Source: Mycoplasma sp. CAG:472 | Lineage (GTDB): Bacteria > Bacillota_I > Bacilli_A > RF39 > UBA660 | DNA: 42,294 bases | Reading direction: 5' to 3' | NCBI GenBank assembly: GCA_000437315.1 | Contig: FR899413.1 | Span: 5,458 to 47,751, forward strand | The notes under the pieces: generated by a model | Databases searched by the model: none | What the model was told of the DNA's origin: nothing | The model's input: the letters and a program-made list of their open reading frames with translations, nothing else | Part shown: piece by piece, positions 8,450 to 16,819 of the stretch | How positions within the stretch are numbered: the first letter of the stretch is position 1 | Layout: every line of letters begins with the position of its first letter | Position numbers and translations under genes: made by a program

Positions 8450-9760
8450 ATGAAGAAAAATTTAATAATTGGAATAATTTGTTATGTAATTACGGGAGTA
8501 TTAACAATATTTTTTTTAGCAACCTCGGTTAGTGTAAAATTAATTATGCCTGAATTTAAAAAGGTAATTGTTTTATGTGTTGCATCAATATTTACTTACT
8601 TTGGCGGAAGATTTTTAACTAAATACTATAATTCAAAGAAATATATGAAAATAAGTATTTGGGTAATATTTATTCTTTATTTATTATTACTAATTAATTT
8701 TATAGTTTTAGGAAATAATTTTGGTAGAAATTTTGAATTTATTTTCACAGCCTCAAAAGATACAATTAAATCTTATTTTGATAACAACTTTAATATTATT
8801 CCATTTAATACAATTAAAAATTATTTAGATAATTCAGGGATTTATTTTGATATTAAGCTAGTTTGTATAAATTTATTAGGTAATTTACTATGTTTTATGC
8901 CTTTTGCATTTTTCTTAAAATATTTATTTAAAAGAGAAAACAAATTTATTAACTTTTTATTAACAATTGTATTAATAGTTATTTCTTTTGAACTTATTCA
9001 GCTATTAACACTTTCTGGATCATTTGATATTGATGATATTATACTAAATACTTTAGGGGCAATATTATTTTATCTTTTTATAAACTTCAAAGGCATTGAT
9101 AAACTACTTAGAAATATATTCTTTTTAGAAAAAAATAAAATTAATGGGAAAGATTTAGTTAAACCTATATTAGCTTTATTTATTTTTATCGTAATAATAA
9201 TTTCTATTATATTTATATTTATTAAAAAAAGTAATGATAGTAATCAAAAGTGGAATGAAGTTTATAATCCTTTGATAGAGTTTAGTTATGATAAGACTTG
9301 TAGTGAAAATAATATGTTTTATGAAGATGAACTTTTTGAATATTATTTTGATTGTTATGATAAAGATAAATTTTATTTAATTGTTAATAAAAAAGATAAA
9401 CTTTTAATAAATGATTTTTTAGATAATTCTAAATATGTTTATGACATAGAAAAACTAACTTGGAAGTTAAAACAAAATAATATAGAGTACTATACTAAAC
9501 ATAAAAATCCACATTATATTTTACATTTACCAAAGTTTGATGGAGATTTTGGTTATAAAGGTGTAAAAAATGATTATGTAAATATAGTTGTTAAAGGATT
9601 AAATACTTCGATATATGATTTGGATTTAAATTTTATACCTTTAAAAGAGGGAAAAACCACTATTGATTTTAAGGTTACAAACGAAGGTAAAGTTTATACA
9701 TATACATTTGATATTACTATAGATAAAGATTTAAATTTAAAATATGAATTAAAAAATTAA
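8450..9760 (+). CDS. VanZ-like membrane protein with extra C-terminal domain
   Basis: A 436-residue membrane protein. The first ~260 residues hold about six hydrophobic spans. They include the VanZ hallmark: a NLLGNLLCFMPFAF segment, then ELIQLLTLSGSFDIDDIILNT near residues 184-204. VanZ proteins are linked to low-level glycopeptide resistance or envelope functions, but most are uncharacterised. After the last span (about 235-258) comes a charged C-terminal domain of about 175 residues, predicted outside the membrane, that I do not recognise. It is longer than typical VanZ. It converges on the ABC permease gene and shares a bidirectional terminator with it. Confidence 0.75.
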   Translation: MKKNLIIGIICYVITGVLTIFFLATSVSVKLIMPEFKKVIVLCVASIFTYFGGRFLTKYYNSKKYMKISIWVIFILYLLLLINFIVLGNNFGRNFEFIFTASKDTIKSYFDNNFNIIPFNTIKNYLDNSGIYFDIKLVCINLLGNLLCFMPFAFFLKYLFKRENKFINFLLTIVLIVISFELIQLLTLSGSFDIDDIILNTLGAILFYLFINFKGIDKLLRNIFFLEKNKINGKDLVKPILALFIFIVIIISIIFIFIKKSNDSNQKWNEVYNPLIEFSYDKTCSENNMFYEDELFEYYFDCYDKDKFYLIVNKKDKLLINDFLDNSKYVYDIEKLTWKLKQNNIEYYTKHKNPHYILHLPKFDGDFGYKGVKNDYVNIVVKGLNTSIYDLDLNFIPLKEGKTTIDFKVTNEGKVYTYTFDITIDKDLNLKYELKN

Positions 9761-9775
9761 TCTTCACGGATTAAT
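9756..9775. terminator. bidirectional terminator at convergent gene ends
   Basis: Perfect stem ATTAATC / GATTAAT with a six-base loop. A T run follows on the plus strand and a T-rich stretch follows on the minus strand. It overlaps the stop codons of both the vanZ-like gene and the ABC permease gene, which overlap by four bases. Confidence 0.75.
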
Positions 9776-10548
9776 CTTTTTTCTATTTTAGAAATAATAA
9801 AATATAATAAATAAGAAAATATTAAGAGTATAAATACACCAGATATTACTAAATCTAAATCAAATATTTGAGATCCATACATAATTAAATAACCAATTCC
9901 TTTTTGACAAGAAAGAAATTCTCCAGTTATAACACCTATTAATGTTAAAGATATATTTAGTTTTAATGATGAAATAATTGTTATGTATGATGATGGAATG
10001 ATTAGTTTAGTAAGAGTTTGAAATTTATTTGCATTAAATGTTTTAAATAATTTGATTTTTATTTTATCAGTATTTAGAAAACCATTATACATTGAAAGAG
10101 TAGTTACAATTAAATTTATTAAAAGTGCCATAATTATAATACTTTTCATATTTGCTCCGAATATAATTAAAATTATTGGTCCTAAAGCTACTTTAGGAAG
10201 TGCATTTAAAATTACTAAAAATGGTTCAAATATTTTAGAAAAAGTAGGGTATTCATAAAAGATAACTGCAATTAATATACCAAGTATTCCCCCGAGTAAA
10301 AATGAAATTAAAACTTCATATAGTGTTGTAAATATATGTGAAAATAAATTACCTTCGATACATAGTTTTTTAATAGTTAAATAAATTTTTGATGGACTTG
10401 AATATATAAATGAGTTAATTATACCTTTTCTAGTTAATAATTCCCATATAAATAATAAAAAAAATACAATTAAAATTCTAGTTAGTTTTATTAAAAAACT
10501 TTTCCTTTTCATAGTTTTTAAATATAAAGTTTGATTACTATATTTCAT
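9757..10548 (-). CDS. ABC importer permease (SsuC/TauC-like)
   Basis: A 263-residue permease of the binding-protein-dependent type with about six membrane spans. The EAA-like cytoplasmic loop (FKTFNANKFQTLTKLIIPSSYITIISSLKLN, near 165-196) and GVITGEFLSCQKGIGYLI match the SsuC/TauC/ThiX group, which import sulfonates, nitrate-like anions or thiamine precursors. It overlaps the end of the ATPase gene by 11 bases. No substrate-binding protein is encoded in the window, so the substrate is unknown. Confidence 0.85.
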   Translation of the reverse strand: MKYSNQTLYLKTMKRKSFLIKLTRILIVFFLLFIWELLTRKGIINSFIYSSPSKIYLTIKKLCIEGNLFSHIFTTLYEVLISFLLGGILGILIAVIFYEYPTFSKIFEPFLVILNALPKVALGPIILIIFGANMKSIIIMALLINLIVTTLSMYNGFLNTDKIKIKLFKTFNANKFQTLTKLIIPSSYITIISSLKLNISLTLIGVITGEFLSCQKGIGYLIMYGSQIFDLDLVISGVFILLIFSYLLYFIISKIEKRLIRED

Positions 10549-11284
10549 CTAAATCCCTCCATATTTTATCGTAATAATCACTAAATTCTTTACATGTACG
10601 ATTATTAATCGGTGTGGATTTATTTTCCATTTTAATGTCATAAATTTTTTTGACTATACTAGGCCTTTTGGAAAGAACTATTATTTTATCACTTAAACTT
10701 ATAGCCTCCGCAATGTCATGAGTAATCATAATAACAGTTTTCTTTTCTTTTTTAATTATATTATAAACATCCTCAGAAACGCTTAATCTTGATTGATAGT
10801 CAAGAGCGGAAAAAGGTTCATCTAAAAGAAGAATATCTGGTTTAATAGCAAGTGTCCTGATTAGAGCAACTCTTTGCTTCATACCACCAGAAAGTTCTTT
10901 CGGATATTTATAGATAAAATCTTTTAAACCATATGTTTCTAAAAGTCTTTTTGTATATTCAATATTTTCTTTTGTTTTAATCTTTTTTAAAGATAAACCC
11001 AAAGTTGCATTATCTAGAATATTTAAATATGGAAGAAGTGCATCTTCTTGAAGCATATAACCAATTATAGGATTTTTTTTATAAAATTTGATGGTACCAT
11101 TTGTTTTTTCAAGTAAGCCAGAAATAATATTAAGTAGGGTTGATTTTCCACATCCTGAGGAACCAACAATTGCAATAAACTGTTCATTATTCACATCAAA
11201 AGATATACTTTTTATAGCATTAATTTCACCATTTAAAGTGTTAAAAGTTTTAGAAATATTATTAATTTCCAATAATTTTTGCAT
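10538..11284 (-). CDS. ABC importer ATPase (SsuB/TauB-like)
   Basis: A 248-residue ATPase partnered with the downstream permease. It has Walker A GSSGCGKSTL (about 41-50), the Q-loop MLQEDALLPYL, signature LSGGMKQRVAL, Walker B ILLLDEPFSALD and the switch MITHDIAEA. The sequence type is that of nitrate/sulfonate/taurine importers. It starts 150 bases from the divergent rhodanese gene, with AGGTGAT before the ATG. The shared intergenic region holds paired direct repeats that could be operators. Confidence 0.9.
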   Translation of the reverse strand: MQKLLEINNISKTFNTLNGEINAIKSISFDVNNEQFIAIVGSSGCGKSTLLNIISGLLEKTNGTIKFYKKNPIIGYMLQEDALLPYLNILDNATLGLSLKKIKTKENIEYTKRLLETYGLKDFIYKYPKELSGGMKQRVALIRTLAIKPDILLLDEPFSALDYQSRLSVSEDVYNIIKKEKKTVIMITHDIAEAISLSDKIIVLSKRPSIVKKIYDIKMENKSTPINNRTCKEFSDYYDKIWRDLDEI

Positions 11285-11343
11285 TTTATCACCTACGATA
11301 TTTTATGCATTATTTGTATTTTAATCTATTTAATAAGTTTAGA

Positions 11344-11379
11344 ATTCAACTAATAGTTGAGTAAATTCAATGATTAGTT
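11344..11379. promoter_or_regulatory. candidate paired operator (direct repeats, two helical turns apart)
   Basis: ATTCAACTAATAGTT (11344-11358) and ATTCAATGATTAGTT (11365-11379) agree at 12 of 15 positions and are offset by 21 bases. The first copy also holds the inverted repeat TCAACT-AAT-AGTTGA. The pair lies just upstream of the promoter of the rhodanese gene, in the divergent region with the ABC operon. That fits a regulator binding side by side on the helix, which is inference. Confidence 0.4.
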
Positions 11380-11381
11380 TA

Positions 11382-11410
11382 TTGTTTTTTTAACTTATTT
11401 ATTTTATTAT
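11382..11410 (+). promoter_or_regulatory. promoter of rhodanese-thioredoxin pair
   Basis: TTGTTT (11382-11387) and TATTAT (11405-11410) are 17 bases apart. The gene starts 25 bases downstream after GAAAGGAG. Confidence 0.55.
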
Positions 11411-11434
11411 GTATTTGAAAGGAGTAGAGTAAGT

Positions 11435-12109
11435 ATGAAAAAAATAATATATTTAATAATTGGTATTTTAGTAGGAGGATTGCTTTCATATTTTATATTT
11501 AATAAAGTTGAAACTTTAGAAAAACTTCCTAAACCTGAAGTTACTGAAGGTGAAAGAGGTATGCTTGGTATTGATAAAAATATCAATGAACAGACTATTG
11601 ATAAGTATCTAGGAAGAAGTGATTCAGTTTATCGTGATATGAGAATGCTTTCAGATCCAGGTAATTATGAAGCTATTGGTGGTGATTCAATGCTTTCTGG
11701 AACAATAAAAGGCTTTGAGATAATACCTTATCCATATTTAACTAAAGTAAAAGGGCTTCCTGAGGCTGTTGGAAAAACATATGAAGGAAAAACTTTATTT
11801 ACTGAAAATGAAGATGGAACATATTCACCAAATTATAAAGAATCTATGGAATTTTTAGAAATGTATTTTCCTAAAGATAAAAATATTTTCTTAATATGTG
11901 GTGGCGGTGGATATGCCGGTATGACAAAAAAACTTTTGGTATCACTTGGATGGGATGAAAATAAAATCTATAATATAGGTGGATATTGGTTCTATGATGG
12001 TGATAATAATGTTCAAATCAAAAAAGAAGAAAATGGAAAAACTATTTATGAATTTTGGAAAGCAACTTATCACGATATTAATTTTGATAATTTTACGGAG
12101 ATTAAATAG
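11435..12109 (+). CDS. membrane-anchored rhodanese-like protein
   Basis: A 224-residue protein with one N-terminal membrane anchor (about residues 4-22) and a rhodanese-like fold outside the cell. YRDMRM (66-71) is the typical early Asp-x-Arg strand. LICGGGGYAGMTKKLL (153-168) is the active-site loop with the candidate sulfur-carrying Cys155, and IYNIGGYWFY (178-187) matches the C-terminal GG-x-x-W motif. The loop is Gly-rich rather than the usual C-x-x-G-x-R. Rhodaneses carry persulfide sulfur. The next gene is a thioredoxin-like lipoprotein overlapping this one by one base, and a sulfonate-type ABC operon is divergent, so a sulfur or thiol role is plausible. Confidence 0.7.
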   Translation: MKKIIYLIIGILVGGLLSYFIFNKVETLEKLPKPEVTEGERGMLGIDKNINEQTIDKYLGRSDSVYRDMRMLSDPGNYEAIGGDSMLSGTIKGFEIIPYPYLTKVKGLPEAVGKTYEGKTLFTENEDGTYSPNYKESMEFLEMYFPKDKNIFLICGGGGYAGMTKKLLVSLGWDENKIYNIGGYWFYDGDNNVQIKKEENGKTIYEFWKATYHDINFDNFTEIK

Positions 12110-12552
12110 TGAAAAAATTTTTAATAGTATTATCTTTATTATTAATATTATGTGGTTGTCAAAAAAAAGAAAATATAGAAAAGTTTTATTTAAATGATAG
12201 TTATTATGGTTCCTCTGAAATAAGAGATATTAAGGCAGATGATTTAAAATCAGAGGATAGTTTTTTACTATTTACTTATAATTATTATTGTTCATTAGCA
12301 ATTCCTTGTGATGAAATATTTAAAAGTTTTTCTAAAAATGAAAATATAGAAATACTTTCTATGTCAATTGATGAATTTAAAAAAACATCATATTATAAAA
12401 CTGTGAAATATGCTCCATCAGTATTAATAATTAAAGATGGTAAAATTGTGACTTTCCTTGATGCAGAAAAAAATAGTGATATTGAAAAATATCAAGATAT
12501 AGATAAATTTACTGAATGGGTAAGTAAATATATATATTTAAAAAAAAATTAG
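12109..12552 (+). CDS. thioredoxin-like lipoprotein
   Basis: A 147-residue lipoprotein. The signal peptide ends in LLILCGC, so Cys17 is the likely lipid-bearing residue. The rest looks like a degenerate thioredoxin fold: strand SFLLFTYNYYC, two cysteines spaced C-x5-C (61 and 67) in place of C-x-x-C, and YAPSVLIIKDGKIV with the expected cis-proline and beta hairpin. The start is GTG, one base inside the rhodanese stop, with GGAG upstream. The coupled pair probably forms an extracytoplasmic thiol or sulfur module. Confidence 0.65.
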   Translation: MKKFLIVLSLLLILCGCQKKENIEKFYLNDSYYGSSEIRDIKADDLKSEDSFLLFTYNYYCSLAIPCDEIFKSFSKNENIEILSMSIDEFKKTSYYKTVKYAPSVLIIKDGKIVTFLDAEKNSDIEKYQDIDKFTEWVSKYIYLKKN

Positions 12553-12575
12553 AAATTTAAATTCTAATTTTTTTT
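12546..12575 (+). terminator. terminator after thioredoxin-like gene
   Basis: Stem AAATTAGAA / TTCTAATTT followed by a long T run, overlapping the stop codon. Confidence 0.8.
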
Positions 12576-12587
12576 TAATATTACTTA

Positions 12588-12616
12588 TTGAAAATAAAAA
12601 TAATTGTTGTTATAAT
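12588..12616 (+). promoter_or_regulatory. promoter of the Tad-like operon
   Basis: TTGAAA and a perfect TATAAT are 17 bases apart, 36 bases before cpaB, which has a full AGGAGG site. Confidence 0.75.
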
Positions 12617-12652
12617 TGATATGATAGATGATAATATCAGAGGAGGATAAAA

Positions 12653-13423
12653 ATGGGAAATATTAGTGCATTTATTAAAAAGACAATCGCAAATAAAAAT
12701 ACTGTTACTATTTTGCTTGTACTTGCAGGAGTAGTTGTACTTTGGTTCTTTTATAATATGAGAGTTAAGGAGGCAACAACACCAATTAAAGTACCTTATG
12801 CAAAAGAAGAACTTCACGCTACTGATGAAATAACTGAAGATAAAATAGGAATGGTAGAGGTTAATAGTAAACTTTTAAAAACTGCTGATATAATACAAAA
12901 TCAAGGTTCTTTAATTGGATATTATATTACAACAGGAACATCAATTCCAAAGGGTGGATTATTTTATAAAACTCAGGTTGTTACAAAAGCTGAATTACCA
13001 AACTCAGTTTTTGATGATATTCCTGATAAACATACAATTTATAGTATGTCAGTAAATAATCATACAACATTTGGTAATTCAATATATCCTGGTGATAAAA
13101 TTGACCTTTATTTAAAAGCCACTGATGATTCTGGAAAAATTATGTTTGGAAAGTTCATTGAAAGTATATCAGTTCTTGGTGTTCGTGATAGTAGTGGTAA
13201 AGATGTTTTTGGTTCAACTGAAACAAGAACTCCTGCAGAACTTTTATTTGCAGTACCAAATGATATGTATGAATTATTAATGAAAGCTGGTTATGTATCT
13301 GGAATTACTCTTGTACCTGTTCCAAGAAATAAACATTATACTGATTTAAATGCTGATACGGTTACAATTGATTACTTAAAGAATTTCATTTTAGCAAAAA
13401 CTGCTACATTACCAACAGAATAA
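12653..13423 (+). CDS. CpaB/RcpC-like pilus assembly protein (SAF domain)
   Basis: A 256-residue protein with one N-terminal membrane span (about 18-36), then a SAF domain (about 43-115) starting KVPYAKEELHATDEITEDKIGMVEV. A second beta-rich domain (about 125-256) includes SVNNHTTFGNSIYPGDKIDLYL. This is the CpaB/RcpC arrangement. In diderms CpaB works with the secretin; in monoderms it is thought to sit outside the membrane and support the Tad machine. It is the first gene of the Tad-like operon. Confidence 0.8.
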   Translation: MGNISAFIKKTIANKNTVTILLVLAGVVVLWFFYNMRVKEATTPIKVPYAKEELHATDEITEDKIGMVEVNSKLLKTADIIQNQGSLIGYYITTGTSIPKGGLFYKTQVVTKAELPNSVFDDIPDKHTIYSMSVNNHTTFGNSIYPGDKIDLYLKATDDSGKIMFGKFIESISVLGVRDSSGKDVFGSTETRTPAELLFAVPNDMYELLMKAGYVSGITLVPVPRNKHYTDLNADTVTIDYLKNFILAKTATLPTE

Positions 13424-13439
13424 AAAGGAGTGATATTTT

Positions 13440-14555
13440 GTGAAAGATACAATATTTTCACAGTTAGATTTTGGACCTATTACTGAGTTTTTAAACGATG
13501 ATAATATTACCGACATTTCATATTCAAATGGCGGTAATGTTTGGTTAAAAACCCTTGATAAAGGTATATATATGGTTAATAGACCAGAAATAAATAATGC
13601 GTTAATGGAAAAACTTGCTTTTCAATGTTCAAATGTTATGGGAACAACATTTAATATGGCTCATCCATTTTTGGATGCTGAAAGTACTGAACTTCGTCTT
13701 AACTTTGTTCATGAAAGTATTGCCACTAATGGAATAGCGTGTGTTATAAGAAAAACACCTGCAAAAATAAGGTTAAATAAAAATAAATTATTAAGTGAAA
13801 AGTATGTTACTGAAAATATTCATAATTTTTTGATTTCTTGTGTTAAAGCACATTGTAATATTTTAATTTCAGGAGAAACTGGTTCAGGTAAAACTGAACT
13901 TGCAAAGTATCTTGCTTCGAATACTGAAGAAAATGAAAAAATTATTACAATTGAGGATACACTAGAATTACACTTAGATAGAATATTCCCACATAGGGAT
14001 ATAGTTGCAATGAAAACAAATAATATTGCATCATACTCTGATGTACTTGTTACTTGTATGAGACAGAACCCTAAATGGATATTACTTTCCGAAGTTCGTT
14101 CTGCGGAAGCAGTTACAGCAGTTCGTAACTCAATTTCATCAGGACATAACATAATATCAACAATACACTCAGATAGTGCAAGTCATATTCCAATGCGTAT
14201 GTATTCACTTCTTGAAAGTAATCAAGACATTGAACAGTTCTTAAAATCTATTCATAGATATGTACAAATTGGTATTCATGTTAAGGGTTATATGAGTGCG
14301 GAACTTCAAAGGTTCCAACGTGAAATAGTTGAGGTTGTTGAGTTTTATGTAGATGAAAATAATGAAGCAAAATCAAACATAATTTTTTCTAAAAGTTTAG
14401 ATGGAACAATTAATTATAATAAACCAACTAAATACTTAAAAGATTATTTTGGAGCACAAGGAAAAGTTTTGGACGAATCATTATTTAGTGAGGCTAAAAA
14501 TAGTGTTTCAAAAGAGGATAATGTAAATCAAAATGTTGAATTAGATACATTATAG
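13440..14555 (+). CDS. tadA: TadA/CpaF-type secretion ATPase
   Basis: A 371-residue hexameric secretion ATPase. It has Walker A GETGSGKTE (145-153), an Asp-box-like IITIEDTLELHL (168-179), Walker B WILLSEVR (213-220, Glu218) and His box GHNIISTIHSD (235-245). It lacks the long N-terminal region of many CpaF proteins. It powers pilin assembly through the TadB/TadC platform. The start is GTG, eight bases after AAAGGAGTG. It sits between cpaB and tadB. Confidence 0.92.
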   Translation: MKDTIFSQLDFGPITEFLNDDNITDISYSNGGNVWLKTLDKGIYMVNRPEINNALMEKLAFQCSNVMGTTFNMAHPFLDAESTELRLNFVHESIATNGIACVIRKTPAKIRLNKNKLLSEKYVTENIHNFLISCVKAHCNILISGETGSGKTELAKYLASNTEENEKIITIEDTLELHLDRIFPHRDIVAMKTNNIASYSDVLVTCMRQNPKWILLSEVRSAEAVTAVRNSISSGHNIISTIHSDSASHIPMRMYSLLESNQDIEQFLKSIHRYVQIGIHVKGYMSAELQRFQREIVEVVEFYVDENNEAKSNIIFSKSLDGTINYNKPTKYLKDYFGAQGKVLDESLFSEAKNSVSKEDNVNQNVELDTL

Positions 14556-14566
14556 AAAGGAGTTTT

Positions 14567-15463
14567 ATGATAGAATTTATTATATTACTGTTTCTGGGAA
14601 TTTTTATAATTTTATATCGTAAAAATCCTGGTGAGAATGTATATAAATTTTTTATAACTACGGCATCTGAAGCATACGAAAAATATGCACCGTATTCATT
14701 TAAAACAGTTAGAGCAAAAGCAAAAGAGTTAGGACAGGAATTTACCACTAGGCAGTATATTTCTCAAATAGTTATTTTTGCGGGATTCGCTGGTGTTGTT
14801 GCATATTTATATTTTTATAATATTTTATTATGTATTTTATATGCTGTACTTGCTATATCAGTTATTCCATATTTAGCATATTTAAGATGTCAAAGAATAT
14901 ATTCAGAATTTATATTTGAACAAATTGAAACATATACTACGAATGTAATAATGGAGTTTAATACAACACAAAGCTTTGTTAAATCTCTCGAGGGTGTTAG
15001 AGACTCTGGTATAATCGAAGAACCAGTTCTTGGGGATTTAAGAAAAATGATTGATATGTCATACCAAAATGGTACGATTGATGAATCAATTGATTATTTT
15101 AATAAAAAATATCCATATTATATGGTAAAAAATATGCACCAATTATTCTTTCAAATTACAAAAGAGGGTGCTAGAGATGCTGGACAAAGTTTGGAAAATA
15201 TGGCGATGGATATAGATGCTCTTGTTGAAGGAGTATATAGAGATCAAATGGATAGAAAACAATTTCATTCTAAATTTATTAAATTCGGTTTAGCCTTATT
15301 TTTCTTAATACTTGCTGTTCAGTATATGTATGGTTCTGAAAGATATATTGAACTTTTGGATTTATGGTATGTACAAATTATTTTACACGCTATTATAATT
15401 GTTAATGCTCTATTTCTTTTAAAGGGAGAGAAGTATTACAATGAAGATGTGGGGGTAGAATAA
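14567..15463 (+). CDS. TadB-like inner-membrane platform protein
   Basis: A 298-residue membrane protein with an N-terminal span, two closely spaced spans (about 64-105), a cytoplasmic helical region (about 110-235) of the T2SS F type, and two C-terminal spans. Layout and operon position (after the ATPase, before a second F-domain protein) identify it as TadB. TadB and TadC form the membrane platform on which the ATPase acts. Start ATG 14567 follows AAAGGAG. Confidence 0.8.
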   Translation: MIEFIILLFLGIFIILYRKNPGENVYKFFITTASEAYEKYAPYSFKTVRAKAKELGQEFTTRQYISQIVIFAGFAGVVAYLYFYNILLCILYAVLAISVIPYLAYLRCQRIYSEFIFEQIETYTTNVIMEFNTTQSFVKSLEGVRDSGIIEEPVLGDLRKMIDMSYQNGTIDESIDYFNKKYPYYMVKNMHQLFFQITKEGARDAGQSLENMAMDIDALVEGVYRDQMDRKQFHSKFIKFGLALFFLILAVQYMYGSERYIELLDLWYVQIILHAIIIVNALFLLKGEKYYNEDVGVE

Positions 15464-15464
15464 T

Positions 15465-16256
15465 ATGTATTATGAAATAGTTATTTTAGGTGTAATTATA
15501 TATGGAATAATGTTTGCTACAGGTCAAATTAGTTTTAGCAAACTTGTTAGTGATAACGAAGCAATATTTAGAAAACTAAAGGAAAGTGATTGGGACTTTT
15601 ATGTAAAGGCTAAATATGGTAATGCAGTTAATCCTGATATATTATTTAACCAAAGGGTTAGAAATGGTTTAATTACTTTAATACTTGCATTTTTGTTATC
15701 TATAACTGGTGGTTTTTCCGCTATAAAGATTGTACTTGCTTGTGCTGTAGGATATGGTGTATTTAAGTTAACATATATTAATTTACAAAGTTATTATAAA
15801 AAGCATATTTCCCAAATTGATTCACTTTTACCACATTATTTAAAAAGTATTGAGATTTTAATTCAACATTATACTGTTCCAGTGGCAATAGGTAAATCAA
15901 TTAATGATGCGCCAGAGATATTTAAACCTGGACTTCAAGATTTAATAAATGCTATTAATTCTGGAGATGATTCAATTAATCCGTATATGGAATTTGCTAA
16001 AACATACCCGGTAAGAGATAGTATGAGAATGATGAGACTTTTGTATAGATTAAGTTTAGGAAGGCAAGAAAGAAAACAGGAACAATTATTAACGTTTTCA
16101 AAGTCAATCTCATCATTACAACAAAAAGCGAGAGAAACAAGATATAAAAATAGACTTGATAAAATGGAAGGTATGACAATGAAAATGCTTATTACTACAG
16201 GTATAGGTGTTATGATTGTTTTAATACTAGCCGTTCTACAAATGATTAATTTATAA
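15465..16256 (+). CDS. TadC-like inner-membrane platform protein
   Basis: A 263-residue membrane protein with spans near residues 1-20, 67-105 and 240-262, and a cytoplasmic F-type domain between them (LLPHYLKSIEILIQHYTVPVAIG, then ISSLQQKARETRYKNRLDKMEGMTMK near the end). It starts one base after tadB ends. It is the expected partner of TadB. No separate terminator is seen before the pilin-like genes, but a new strong promoter follows. Confidence 0.8.
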   Translation: MYYEIVILGVIIYGIMFATGQISFSKLVSDNEAIFRKLKESDWDFYVKAKYGNAVNPDILFNQRVRNGLITLILAFLLSITGGFSAIKIVLACAVGYGVFKLTYINLQSYYKKHISQIDSLLPHYLKSIEILIQHYTVPVAIGKSINDAPEIFKPGLQDLINAINSGDDSINPYMEFAKTYPVRDSMRMMRLLYRLSLGRQERKQEQLLTFSKSISSLQQKARETRYKNRLDKMEGMTMKMLITTGIGVMIVLILAVLQMINL

Positions 16257-16267
16257 TGTAAAGCATA

Positions 16268-16296
16268 TTGATAAAAATATAAAAAATTGTTATAAT
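16268..16296 (+). promoter_or_regulatory. strong promoter of the pilin-like genes
   Basis: TTGATA and perfect TATAAT with 17-base spacing, followed by an AAAGGAGGAAT ribosome site before the first pilin-like gene. This fits a need for more pilin than assembly machinery. Confidence 0.8.
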
Positions 16297-16327
16297 AAAA
16301 ATATAAAATAAAGGAGGAATAAATTAT

Positions 16328-16585
16328 ATGAAAGAAGCTACTGGTGAATTAAGTACAACAGTTATTACTGTAGTTGCTATAGCAGCAATATTATCATTAT
16401 TTACTGTTTTCTTATATCCACAATTAAAAGGTGCAATTTTAGCAAGAACTCACTGTGCTCAAGCAGTTGCATGTGAGGGAACAGGTAATGATAGAAAGTG
16501 TAGATTTTATGATGATGATGGAATTACATTAAATGAAACAGTAATTACTTGCCCGGAACAAGATCAAGCTGAAGATGGTAAATAA
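16328..16585 (+). CDS. small pilin-like protein 1
   Basis: An 85-residue protein. The short polar N-terminus MKEATGELS is followed at once by a hydrophobic helix (about 10-31), then a small Cys-containing C-terminal domain (Cys at 39, 45, 54 and 70). Size, N-terminal helix and position inside a Tad locus suggest a Flp-like pilin or pseudopilin. The N-terminal motif MK-x-A-T-G-E-L-S is shared with the next gene and may be the processing site, but the classical Gly / +5 Glu arrangement is not clear. Confidence 0.6.
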   Translation: MKEATGELSTTVITVVAIAAILSLFTVFLYPQLKGAILARTHCAQAVACEGTGNDRKCRFYDDDGITLNETVITCPEQDQAEDGK

Positions 16586-16594
16586 GGAGTAAAT

Positions 16595-16816
16595 ATGAAA
16601 AGGGCTACGGGAGAGCTATCAAATCTAGTTGTTGTTGTAATTTGTGTGGCTATTCTAATAGCCTTTTTTTACTTTACTATTTGGCCAATGATTAAAAATA
16701 ATTATGTTATGCAAACTAGTTGTGAAAAAGCAAAATGTTCAACAGAACCAGATAGCGATGGAATGGTTAAATGCTATTTGGATGGTAAAGAATTTTTGTG
16801 TAATTATAAGGGGTAA
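16595..16816 (+). CDS. small pilin-like protein 2
   Basis: A 73-residue paralogue of the preceding protein. It starts MKRATGELS, has a hydrophobic helix (about 10-30), then a Cys-rich tail with four cysteines (C43, C48, C60, C69) that may form two disulfides. It starts nine bases after the first pilin-like gene. Probably a minor or alternate pilin subunit. Confidence 0.6.
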   Translation: MKRATGELSNLVVVVICVAILIAFFYFTIWPMIKNNYVMQTSCEKAKCSTEPDSDGMVKCYLDGKEFLCNYKG

Positions 16817-16819
16817 AAG

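Noticed and set aside
13820..14152. Minus-strand reading frame of 110 codons inside tadA, and similar long antisense frames across the window
   Set aside because: They lie wholly inside well-supported genes on the other strand and lack ribosome sites and recognisable domains.
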